DNA from: Echinometra lucunter
Lineage: Eukaryota > Echinodermata > Echinoidea > Camarodonta > Echinometridae
Assembly: GCA_029962745.1 (NCBI GenBank)
Contig: JAPZVO010000024.1
Coordinates: 62,001 to 126,000, forward strand
Direction: 5' to 3'
Length of the DNA stretch: 64,000 bases
Positions 36,885 through 48,054 of the stretch are shown here, piece after piece; position 1 is the stretch's first letter; every line of letters starts with the position of its first letter. A model generated the notes under the pieces. It worked only from the letters and a program-made list of their open reading frames with translations. It made no database searches and was not told the origin of the DNA. The translations under genes and the position numbers were made by a program.

Positions 36885-37188
36885 CGTAGAAAGGGTTTAC
36901 GGTTCACCATGTGGTAAGTCCTGAGGGACTATAGATAAAGTGGATAGAGATGGAGGTGAAATAGAGAGGCGAGAAAGTAGGAAAATTGGAGGCCAGAGTA
37001 TCTTTCGAGAACTGGGTGAAGTCCTAAAAAGGACTGTAAACCAGAAGAGGTGAGAGGATTGAGCTGGTGAAGAGATGAGGAGGCTTGAGTCGGCGAGAGG
37101 TGAGAAGACTTGAAGAGAAGACTCGACGTTTCGGGCAGCTTGACTGTCCGTCTTCAGGAGCCTGAAGACGGACAGTCAAGCTGCCCGA
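36885..37188. mobile_element. copy II-specific fragment ending in a perfect hairpin
   Basis: This replaces, in copy II, the 2.2 kb found at about 54540-56727 of copy III. It is purine-rich with AAGTCCTGAGGGACT and AGTCCTAAAAAGGACT small inverted motifs. At its right edge are two perfect 27-base inverted arms (37132-37158 and 37161-37187) separated by AG. The motif GACGTTTCGGGCAGC followed by a CTTCAGG arm resembles terminal sequences of some retroelements, but I cannot assign a family. Confidence 0.45.
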
Positions 37189-37234
37189 TCTATCTCTAAA
37201 AACGAGTTTCCTTTTTTTTTTCTGGGACGCACTG
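37189..37234. mobile_element. right end of a deleted Tc1/mariner-like element (copy II)
   Basis: GGTTTCC-like sequence, a T run and CTGGGACGCACTG followed by TA match the right terminal repeat of the element at 55309-56768. The left terminal repeat and interior are absent, so this copy was cut down by deletion or replaced after the duplication. Confidence 0.75.
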
Positions 37235-40200
37235 TATATTCCAAGAGGACTTTAGTAGCTTTTCATTCAAATACTGTTTTATTCAAAACAATATGTAATG
37301 CAAAGGGAAATGTGTTATTGATCAAAATGTCGATACCACTTCTAGCATTATGTCGTTATCTACTAGAATTATCAATGCAAATAATATTTTTACATATAGA
37401 TTGCTTTTGCAATGAGAGCATACATATATTTCATATTGGAAGTAGGTTTATCGTTTGTTTGTATGTTGTTATTTTTGTTGTGTCGTCGCCGTTGTGTATG
37501 TTTCGTTTATTTTCTTTCATCTACTTGATAAATTCCATGAAGCTTCCCTCTTTCTGCTTAAAATTTTGCCTTTTTCGTGAGGGTTTATGCATCCCTTTTC
37601 TAATACATTTCTGAGAGAACAAAAAGAATTATATTTCAATGGTTTTTGAAATACGATTATTATTTCTCATTAAGATAAAATGAAGGAGTGTTTCCAAATG
37701 TCACATATGTAACGAAATTATGATTTACACTAAGAACTGTGGAGAATAATCTAATCCATCGTCATTACACAGAATGATTGTACATGAAAGCCTGAGAGAG
37801 AGACAGAGACAGTAAGAATAAGAGGGAGGAAATGGAAGAGAGAGAGAGAGAGAGAAAGTCTGCCTAGTCATGCTAGTTATGAGTTTTATCATTTACCTCT
37901 ATATGAACTTTGATGACGAATAATCCCCTCGGGAATCGAACAGAGCAATGCTCATTCTTTTATACGGTATGCAGTGGCCATGACCAATTTTATTTTCTTT
38001 TCATTTTGTTTCCAAGAAAGTAAGTCGAAGTAAGTCATCAATAGCATGGATAATATCTAGTTCAGTAAAATTGACCCAAAAGGTTGAATATATGCAATAG
38101 ATTTTCTTTCAGAATCGTTTAATAAAACTTTGTGACAAGGTATTGCAATTTTAAGATCATGCGGATTTATTGAGTTAATTTGAAGGACCAGTAAAATTAA
38201 AGACGATTGTGGAGAGATACAATAGCATCAACTATGCTACTTTACGGGCATTGACGTACGAACATTGGGGGCAGGGGGAAATTCCCCCCCCCCCATAGAA
38301 TTTTTTAAGACCCTTTCATATTTTTCTTATTTTTGGGGGGGGGGGGGGGGGGAATTTCGAGGAATTACACCCAAAGTGTACACAAGATCGTTCAATTTCA
38401 ATTTTTAAAATTCAAAAGCTCCAGGTCCGATGCTTCACTCCCTCACTTCCGTCTACCCTTCAGTATTGAACATATTCTTGCTCCCCTTGGAAAAAATTCC
38501 TGCGTACGGCCACGTTTACGGGCATTGTCATCTTGCCTGCTATATCGCTAGAAGGACTTAGTAGCCATGTTATCGTTGCATTACTTAGGACACAATCCCC
38601 CCCCCCCCCCCCCCATCATGACCATAGCATAAGAAAAAGGTTTAAGGATAGAAGATTATTTTTTTTTAAATGCCATTTCATGTCCTCCCACACTCAGCCC
38701 TGCCCCCACAGCGGGGACCTTGTAATAGTGCAATGCGCAGGTTGCATACCAGTCAGATCGGTGTGCCCCCTCGCCCCATACACATGTTCGTTGATTATGA
38801 CGCCACACGACCTGTCGTAAAATGTCACCTTTTCATTTCGAAAATTAGTAGGAAATTGTAATTCATAATCTAATGTGGGTTTGTTCTCTTTTTTTCTAAA
38901 GGTGCTACACGGTTCGGTAACTACAACTGCGAACTCCAAGTATAGACTGTCTTTGTTTACGCTACAGCACAAAAATGGATAACGCAGAAACAAAACCGTT
39001 TTCTTGTCCTGAGGACATCCATCGCGTTATGCTAACCCATTCAAAAGTCCACCATGCCTTTAAACATCGTCTCTAGCTAGAATCCGGTAAGTTATGATTG
39101 CGTCTGGCGTCTATCACGTAGGCAATTTGGCGGAAAATGAAACCGTGAAGGTTTATTTACTCCGGATGGGTCAAAATACAGCGAAAAAAGAAGCATCTTC
39201 TCCAACAAGATTCCCTGGTACCATGACTCAAAAGAGATTTCCTCTCTTGAGTCAGATATGCTTAAAATGCATTATTTATCGGTAATAACCCCTCCTCGTA
39301 TTCTTTCCTATAAACATGATAAATCCTATGAAAATATAACCGTCTGGGTCAGTGGATATCTTCTTTTGAATGGCACAATCAAGTTTGCCAAAAAGGCCCT
39401 CAACCATAGTAATCATTTTCATCGGTTTTTAAGTGCGGGTCGCGATTTTCTGTCTCATAACACACAGGAAGTAGAGTACCTACAGTAACCATGGTAACTG
39501 CATCTTTGTTGTGTCACTCATAACCACTTTTCATTCAACACTTTGAAAAACTGCCGCGAGTTTCTTCCTTCCTTTCCTTACGCACTTCACATATCAGAAC
39601 AAGCCTTTTTGGTCATGGTCTTGGATTGCTTACAAAATTATAAACTTTGTCTTTATTCTTTGTAACGTATCTAAACATCACTGAACGTTTCGAGGAAAAG
39701 ACAAAGTCTGGACTTATAAAAAAGAAATCACGTCGACTTCATTAAAAAGAAAACTGAACTCGATGATGGTAATAATCAAAAGATATTTTCCTAACTACAT
39801 GGAGACAAAGTATGTCGAAGGATTCCATTCTATACCTGTATTAACACCAACCATCATGACCATGCCAGTAACTAAATTTTGCTTCACATCAACTTTTGAG
39901 CGATTGGTCAATACGAGCTCTCAAAATTTAATCAAATACGCTCATTTCAAACAGCGAATGCTTTAATATCAAGAAAGGTACTGTGTGATTTGCCATTGAA
40001 AGCTTTTAAATCTGTTGATATGCGTGGCATGTCTCAACATTTGTGCTGCGTATTACTACGCCGTGTTAAATTCAACTGATTGAATTTCACTTAACAAACA
40101 TTCTCTCTGTTTTACTTTCTCTACCCCCCCCCCCCCCCATGTTGTATTTGCTCTCAGATCTGTTAAGCATGGAAAATAAGAAAGATTAATCCTAACCTTC

Positions 40201-41153
40201 TCCGGTGCCTCGATGTCAAGCAGCAAATTATGATCAAGAACACCTTCGCTGAAGCCTACAGCAGCCTGAACCCAACATTCAAACTGAAAATTTCTTCGTA
40301 GAAGTGGTGGTAAATTAGATACGTTTTGCAATTTGGAGAGATCTTTGCCCCTACGCCTAATTGGGGTATCGGTCCATTAGAAAGAAGAGTAATTTTCCAT
40401 CTAAATGTAAGGGTTCCTATATCCTGCGTCACTCAGTGACCTTCAAACTTTCTCGTATTTGGGATACTGCAATCCTCCATGGACATCATGGACTTTTCCT
40501 CTGTTGCATGTTTGCGATGCTCCGCTGTTGGTGTCACTACAGATGCGAACGAATTAACCGAGGGCACATTAGACTCCGTCCATTACTTTCATGGTTCTCT
40601 TTGTCCTTTGCGGAATGATAACCATCTTTTCCAACGTTGTCAATCTTCTAGCTCTTCATCACGCTCAGCAATGCTTCAACGACAATAGACGGTTATGCTT
40701 TCAAGCGGTAGCGGTTGTAGACTTCTTCGTCAGCCTCTTCTGCTGTACCTTTCATTCTATCAGGTTCTAGGGGCTGTCTATCTCGAAAACCAGGACATTC
40801 TCGATCATAGGCGTCGTTGGGTGTTCAACGCTCTTTAATCAGTCCATAATGATCCTTGCCTGCGTCAGCATTGATCGGTATCTTGATGTTACACGGCCAT
40901 TACGTTATCACACTGTTGTCACACGAAAACGCATGATGATATTGATTTTCTCAGGAATAGTCATCGGCACTGTGAACTCATCTGCAAGCCTTTTACACAA
41001 AATCATTGCTGGCTTCAGTGATCTGAAAATTTGCCTCTGTGGACATCGCGAATCATCCGATACTTGCTCTTTACTTCGCACTCATTCTTGTGTCAGCTGG
41101 CGTAACCACCTTCTGCAAGTTGCCCTTGTCATGCTGGCAAGGAAGCACCGTCG

Positions 41154-43032
41154 CACGGTGGGCCAGGGCGAGACCAAAGTGCGCCAAAAGTCATTTTGGG
41201 CAATTTAATTGTTTCAATTTTTGTCATGCCCTATTGAAAGACAATACTTTGAAGAATACTTCAGTAAAATATCTAACTCCGGTATGTACATTAAGGGTGT
41301 GAATTTCCTACTTCAAACCGCAAAACTCGACATATTGTGCGTTTCAGTGCAAATAGTGACCAATTTGATAAATAAGTTATTTAAACATGTAGTTTTAAAC
41401 TTATCGATCTAAAATTGCTCCCACATTTTCCTGATAGTTCATTTGACTGTATGAATGGGTTAAAATGGATAGAATCACAATCTTCGTGAATATAATAAGG
41501 TAATCATCGTACAAAATTGACTGATTTTCCATGTTTTTCCTAAATCAAGAAGAAACGTTTAGATTTCCACGGATTTCCAAATCACTTTTATCCCCAGCGT
41601 TTTACCTGATGTCTCAGCTTTAAGCTGATACCAAATTTGGCTGCCACCTTCTGCCACTTTTTATGTTAGAGCCGATTTTCCCTGGCACATTACCCGGAAA
41701 ATCAGGTTATTTTGGGCCGCGTGGGGCTGCTGAAGGATTCTCCGTCATTATACAGCGGCGCATGGGGCGCCCATGACTCTTTACACGCGGTGCCGCATAG
41801 GTAACAACATGGCGCGTTTTGTTTGTACGTTGGGCAAGCACAATACGCAAAAGAAATATGCGCCATAGTGTAACCTAATGAAACCGAGTTGGCCAGACGC
41901 TCTCTATAGTGGTACTGTTTACACGGCAAGGTCTCATAAACTCAATAAGAAGTAAACAAGATTTATAAATATTATTATAGGACTTGATTTAGTTGCTGAA
42001 AAACCCACTCTTCCAAAGGTTAAGGTGTACTAACTACAAGCTAAAACTTTCCCCTGCGATATATGTATGGTACATGATTCGATTCTACACTTCACAGCTA
42101 AAAGGTGACGATTCACACCATGCACACGGTATGAATTCCTAAAGCTTATTCATTAATTCTTTTATAATATTTATTTCATGCAATTTTTCATACAACTGAA
42201 ACCCTTTCTTAGTTGCTTAATTATTTACTTCATTTTCCTTTTTCCTAATCTGTTATCATTCCAGTAGCATTTAAAAGAAATCACATGGTTCAAGGTGTTG
42301 AGCTCATGATTGATCGATTCAATCGATTTATCTTTTTATCTACCTATCTATCTACACGTATCCTTCTCTATATCTATCCATCCATCCATATCCGTATAGT
42401 CTTCCTCTATCTATATCCTATTCATCCACATATCTATAGGTATTTTTCTGTTTATCCATCCATCTGTCTCATATTCATCAATCTATTTACTTCTGTGATT
42501 TACACATTCATATCTTTATATCTGTCTATCTATCCATCTATCTATCTATCTGCATATATTCCTCTTCTAGGTAATTCTTCGGAAATAATTTCGAAGACTC
42601 TTCGAAATAATGCATTCCTCTTACGTTATGAACAATAGGCCTACGAAAAATGGACTAAAAGAATGCATGGACTTCATCAGTCAATATCATGTGTTCGTTA
42701 ACTCCATGATACCTGAAGAATTACTTTGTACATTCATACCTATAAAAGACTTTCTGTACATTATACTGAGATATGTAGAGGGGAAAAGCAATGACATAAT
42801 GTGCAAAAGTTTATTGAGAAGAACTTCGAATGGCTCATAGAGACATGAGCTCTCACTGATTTCGGCAGCCAATCAGAAGTCAGTGTTTTAATGACGTCAC
42901 ATGTGTTTGAAATTGTTTTCATTGGATTCTACGTATCTGTTTACCCTTAAACCCATCATTTAACCACAATATTAGAGTAAAACTGAATGAATATGAATTT
43001 GGCGCACTTTGGAGCTATCCTGGCCCACTGTG
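41154..43032. mobile_element. 1,879-bp TIR transposon with CAC(G/A)GTG ends and 5-bp CGTCG duplication
   Basis: Left end CACGGTGGGCCAGG and right end (complement) CACAGTGGGCCAGG are followed after six mismatched bases by an identical CCAAAGTGCGCCAAA. This gives 35-bp inverted repeats with 28 matches. CGTCG flanks both sides (41149-41153, 43033-43037) and occurs once in the uninterrupted paralogue (60680-60684). CAC termini and a GC-rich 5-bp duplication are features of Transib and RAG-like transposons. CACTA-Mirage-Chapaev elements are an alternative. Because CGTCG starts with C and ends with G, a GCAC...GTGC element with a 3-bp GTC duplication is also formally possible. The interior has only short frames (41702-41929 minus, 42285-42638 plus over a microsatellite) and no recognisable transposase. 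Confidence 0.9.
42325..42560. repeat. (TCTA)n/(ATCC)n microsatellite inside the transposon
   Basis: Imperfect CTAT, ATCT and ATCC repeats. They produce the Ser/Tyr/Ile-rich 117-residue frame, which is not a gene. Confidence 0.85.
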
Positions 43033-43646
43033 CGTCGCCGTATAGCCGCGATGGCAAATAACGGCCAACGCGGTAAAGCAGCAGAACCTAAAGCGGTAAA
43101 GCATCAGGGTCGCGGTAGCAAGGACCTGAGAACTATTTTCGCAATCACGGGGGCGTTCTACATCACATGGGGGGCGCAGGTGGCCGTGAATTTCACAAGT
43201 GCTGCAACAGGGAAGGAGATACCTTGTATCGTTCGGAACGTCCTTTTAATCTTTGTCATCAGCAACAGTTTCTGGAATGCACTCATATACCTTCTCATGA
43301 ATTCTACGATGCCTTTACCATGGCCTGTCCACTGCTCAAAGACCATTTGTCTTTAATCATGTTAACAGAGAGAGGTGAAATTATAACATAGATACAAATC
43401 CTTCATTTTCGGGTTTTTTTTTTTCTCTCTCTCTTTCTATGTAATTTGTGTGTGTGTTCATTTATGCCACAAACAGTCTAGCAAACTAAAAGTACAAAAT
43501 AAACATGCCAAACATAAAGATACTCCCCAACTTATTTTGGTAGGCGAGAAATTACTAAGAAAAAGAAATCAATACAAGTACCATCCGAACAGAATACTTT
43601 CGGAAAGGAAACATTTTTTTTTCAAGAAAGGTGACCGAATATTACA

Positions 43647-43838
43647 CATATAGTGCATGCTCTGGAGTTGAATATACCGTAATATTTGCGATCATAACTT
43701 TAGAATTTCTCAAGTGCATTATATGTCACCGAGGCCGTAGGCCAAGGTGAGATATAGTGCATGAGAGAAATTCTTTATCTATGGATGCACATTTTATGGT
43801 ATATTTGACGACAATGAGCATGTACTATGCGTTATATG
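43647..43838. repeat. imperfect palindrome at the end of copy II
   Basis: Left arm landmarks CATATAGTGCATGCTC, TATACC and AGAATTTCTC...GTGCATTATATGTCACC are mirrored on the right. The centre is GAGGCCGTAGGCCA. Arms are about 85 bases with mismatches. It starts within about 15 bases of where homology to copy III ends. Confidence 0.65.
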
Positions 43839-44043
43839 ATGGGAAACTGCTTGTGGGATCGGAGCTCACCAAAAATAAACATTGATTAAGTGCAACGAAC
43901 TCCCTATTATCGATAATTCGTAAGTCATCGATACCTTTGCATATGTGATTTTGTACTCAAATAGGCGTGCAATATAACGGCGTTATATACCACGGTCGTG
44001 CCCATATAACGAATTACGCAATGGCAAGAGGAGCTAATCTGAC

Positions 44044-44543
44044 NNNNNNNNNNNNNNNNNNNNNNNNNNNNNNNNNNNNNNNNNNNNNNNNNNNNNNNNN
44101 NNNNNNNNNNNNNNNNNNNNNNNNNNNNNNNNNNNNNNNNNNNNNNNNNNNNNNNNNNNNNNNNNNNNNNNNNNNNNNNNNNNNNNNNNNNNNNNNNNNN
44201 NNNNNNNNNNNNNNNNNNNNNNNNNNNNNNNNNNNNNNNNNNNNNNNNNNNNNNNNNNNNNNNNNNNNNNNNNNNNNNNNNNNNNNNNNNNNNNNNNNNN
44301 NNNNNNNNNNNNNNNNNNNNNNNNNNNNNNNNNNNNNNNNNNNNNNNNNNNNNNNNNNNNNNNNNNNNNNNNNNNNNNNNNNNNNNNNNNNNNNNNNNNN
44401 NNNNNNNNNNNNNNNNNNNNNNNNNNNNNNNNNNNNNNNNNNNNNNNNNNNNNNNNNNNNNNNNNNNNNNNNNNNNNNNNNNNNNNNNNNNNNNNNNNNN
44501 NNNNNNNNNNNNNNNNNNNNNNNNNNNNNNNNNNNNNNNNNNN
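44044..44543. other. assembly gap of 500 N
   Basis: Placeholder gap between copies II and III. Sequence resumes exactly at a point equivalent to about 18290 in copy I. Confidence 0.99.
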
Positions 44544-45518
44544 ATATTGTATATTACAAAACACAAAATTTCTCTCTAAAAATAGCAAAATACGAGCTGC
44601 TCTTTATCAATACAATAAAAAGATGCAGTTAATGGACGAAAGAGAACATAGCATATAAAATTTCAAATGGAAACGGATTAATAAACATGCAAGGTGAGGC
44701 TGTTAAAGATCTAAATCATTACCCTACACAATGAGGATCTATTTGAGAATAACAAAACATAAAGACAAAACAATTAAAATTTTTAAGCTATTGTTGCTCA
44801 TACGAATTTACTCAGATAAACAAGGAGAAGATAAAACATACATCTTAAGTTAGTAAGTAAGTAAGAATTTATTTCCACATTCATATAAGATGACGTCACA
44901 GACATCAGCAGAATCACAGGAATATACAAATATAATACATTATAAAAGAAAAACAGAACAATAAAAAAATCAATACAAACGGAATGCAAATTATTAAATT
45001 TTGAATGTAGAGGAGAACAAAGGTCGGAGAGCTTATCACAGGTTGCTCCCAGGAGATATATGAACTGTCTTTAGACTGAAAATACATAATAAAAGAGAAC
45101 ACACACAGAAAGAAAAAAAAACAACCACCCCCCCCCCCCCCCCCCCCCCACAAAAGACAGGCATGCTAATTTTTAATGGATGCTAGCAAGAGTTAATGAG
45201 AGTAGGTTAGGTATTAATTATCAAGAGAGAGAAAAAAGTGTAACTACGAAGATTTAGTAAGAAGTCAATATCAAATGATACAGTGAACCAAATAAAACAG
45301 TTATCCAACCAGTCGATATGCTTATAGTACATTCAGCTGAAATAATGCAGGTCGTTATGTTTAAAGAGAAAAGAAAAAAACAGGAGTATGAAGGCTGATT
45401 AAAAATGGGGGGAAAAATGCAATTCCATAACTGAAGATATGTCTCTACATACAAGTGCCTCCAAATTTGATTTATTGTGTTAACACGTGAGTGTTCCTTA
45501 TTGGGACGTTTGTTTTTA

Positions 45519-45989
45519 GGGGGGCACTCAGTATAGAATACGTGGTGGGTATGTGCCGCGGAGAAGACCCCCATTTTCACATTCAAATTTCCGTTCCAAA
45601 GCATAGCATCATATTTATCTTACTGAGAAAAAGAGCAAAGAAACTTATCGAGAAAAAAGAAGATAGAAATCCGTTCCGGCCGTATTGATCGCTACAATGA
45701 ACTGCATTTTGGGTGAAAAGCGGCCTGCAGAGCGCTGTCCGACCATCGCCTCTGCGCGAGCGCACCCGGCGCCCGTGCCGCCGGGCTAGCTGCATGCCCG
45801 TATGTCCGTTCCATAGGGATACATAGGCACTCACACGCAGGCGAACCGTTCCAAAGACCCCCGTTTTCACAAACATTTGTAGTTCCGAAGCCCGTTCCAA
45901 AGACCCTACTTTTCACAATAAGCCCGTTCCAAAGTCCCCATTTTTTTGTCACGCCCGCGGCACATACCTACCACTTTTGGGGTCGGGGG
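45519..45989. mobile_element. MITE with GGTATGTGCCGCGG inverted ends (copy III only)
   Basis: GGTATGTGCCGCGG (45548-45561) and its complement CCGCGGCACATACC (45955-45968) are embedded in longer GGGG...CACT/CCCC ends. The interior carries CCGTTCCAAAG four times, mostly followed by ACCCC or GTCCCC and TTTTCAC. Copy I has unrelated sequence of about 190 bases at the same place. Overlapping minus-strand frames are not recognised. Confidence 0.7.
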
Positions 45990-46199
45990 TTTAAACGTTC
46001 CTTTACCAAGGCTTTTTGCCAACAACCTTTACATGGTATATCATACTACAATGTACATCTATCTTCTCTAACAGTAGCATTCAAGAGCAGCCGCGGTGGG
46101 GGTATTTTGATAGGGGGCAAAGTAGACACGATAAGTTTTTTTCTACCATTTAAATGAACTAACAGGCCTATTATGTATAGTTGTGTGACCCTACCCTCT

Positions 46200-46490
46200 C
46201 TTCTCCCATACGGCTTCTTTCTTCTTCTTTCTTTCTGTCTTGTTTTACTTTATATTGATCCATCCTATCCCTCTCAATCTTTTTCACGTGTCATTTTAAT
46301 TGTCTCATCTCCCACCCCATTCTCTCTCCTTCTCTCTCCTTCTCCTCTCTCTCCTCTCTTTCATTCCCTCTCTTTTTCTTATTCTCATTTTTTACTCTTA
46401 CTTTATCTTTCTTTTTCTTTTCCTCTCTCTCTTATCTTCCTCTTCCCTTCTTTATTTCTCTCTCTTTCTCTGTCATTCTCATTCACAGAG
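46200..46490. repeat. CT-rich tract (copy III)
   Basis: Counterpart of 19608-19930 with a shorter TTC run. Serine- and leucine-rich frames here are repeat translations. Confidence 0.8.
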
Positions 46491-48054
46491 AAAATAAATA
46501 TTTCAGTCTCTGAACATTAAATAGATCATCATCGATGCGTTAATAAGGATATGATTCTTTTTTTAAATCCTGATCAAAATGGTTCACCCATGTTAAAAGG
46601 TTCCTTTTAAATATACAAGTAAAATTTTATTACCCAGTAAAGAACATCGGGGTAAACTGTTTAAAGGAAAAACCCTTCAGAGAAAATTGATCCTTGAAAA
46701 AGACGTAAAATAGGCTTAGTATCAGTTTAATAATTTTAACTTCTTTCATGCCTTTATGATATACTCGATACAAAAAGAATGGTAAGAATTAAAAACATGT
46801 TTAATGTGGCATGGCAAGACTTTACCTATTTTAGTTATTTAGTAATTCTTCGGGCCAAAGAAGTCTGATAAGTTAATCCAGCGTTAAGATGACCATTTTG
46901 AATAAAAATGAATACATGCGACATCAAAACTGAAATTCATTCCTTCATTTCGGTTTTTTTTTTTTTTTTCATCTTAGGCAAGTTGAATTAAAAAAAGAAA
47001 ACAATAAAAACTTAGATAATAAACGATAATGTTAGTACAATCACAAACTATATGTTTGTAAACGTCCTTTGGTATCATCATAAAAAGGCTGCCTTGCTGA
47101 ATGTTGGATGTCCATTGCATGTTTCTTTCGTTTACTTTGCCGCATAAAAAACGCATTCCAAAGGAAAAAGATACTTTGAAGATGAGGTGAACTTTTGAAA
47201 GCATTACTCACATCCCATGCTTCCTAACTAATCGGATTAAGAGCATCCTTGACATTCGAATGAAAAAGTCAAACTGAAAAGGGTGCCCCTTATCAAAGTA
47301 AAGGTCGCATTATTTAATGATTTGTACAGTCTTAACCGTGTAATCGCAATTTTTTATTCCTCTTTTGGGTTTTTTTTTTTTCTTTAAGAATATGGATGTT
47401 CAACAGAACTGCTTTCATCCATCATGTCCATTGAGTGTTAAATTTGTGGACACGTGAAGGTCGTTTCGCATCCTTATAATCCATTTAAAATTCATTTTTT
47501 GTTATTTTTATAAACCATTAAAGGTTTATAAGCAATAAAGTTCAATAACTTGCGAAGGGTTTTTAAGAATTCATTATGTCTTTCATGCGCATTTATATTT
47601 GGTACTAACGTAGTTGTTTTTGAGCGTCAGAAACGAGTTAGCCTTCCCTTAAACTCATTATTTATTATATTTAGTACTAACGTAGTTGTTTTTTTGAGCG
47701 TTAGAAACGAGTTAGCCTTTTCTTAAACTTAGCATTTAAAGAGGAAATTAAACGGGACTACAATGTCGATGCCAATAATTTTTAAAACTGATTACAAGGA
47801 GGTTTACTGTTTAACTGTAATCCTGAAAAGAAACAAAAATTAGATTTAAAAGATAAAATGAAAATAGTGAATAATACTTCTGACTGAAAGTGAAATAGGT
47901 CGATTAGACCATTCGTTATTGTCTAATTCACTAAATATCAAATAGGGAAACTCTTAAATTCAGTCAAATATCATGCATCCCAGTTTCTCACCAATCCCCC
48001 CCCCCCCCCAAGCAGGGCTTTACTCAAGATAATTAAAAGCAAATATACTTGTTG

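Larger units (their letters stand above)
40479..43307 (+). pseudogene. GPCR pseudogene (copy II), interrupted by a transposon
   Basis: Aligns with the intact gene at 60002-60954. Lesions seen by direct comparison: an 8-base deletion near codon 30 (about 40570-40585), before TM1; TCG to TAG at 40768-40770 in the loop after TM2; a 1-base insertion in CTGAAAATTTG (about 41025-41032); a 1-base deletion in CTGCAAGTTG (about 41113-41122). A 1,879-bp element then splits it after 41153, at the start of the third intracellular loop. Homology resumes at 43033 with a duplicated CGTCG and ends at ATTCTAC (43301-43307), where 331 bases holding the C-tail and stop are deleted. In the first 90 bases it differs from the intact gene at six positions. 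It cannot encode a seven-helix receptor. Confidence 0.95.
27360..43636. repeat. segmental duplication copy II
   Basis: Aligns with copy I from about 19950 and with copy III from about 46510 to 61736. It contains nested repeats D1 and D2, a 1.4-kb hAT-type insertion not in the other copies, a broken Tc1/mariner-like element, and the GPCR pseudogene with a further 1.9-kb insertion. It ends where the GAAAGGTGAC shared with 61724-61733 gives way to unrelated sequence. Confidence 0.85.

Noticed and set aside
37132..37187. Possible hammerhead ribozyme (CTGAAGA...GAAAC on the minus strand)
   Set aside because: The two conserved boxes can be read, but the segment between them pairs poorly and no third stem or cleavage site is convincing.
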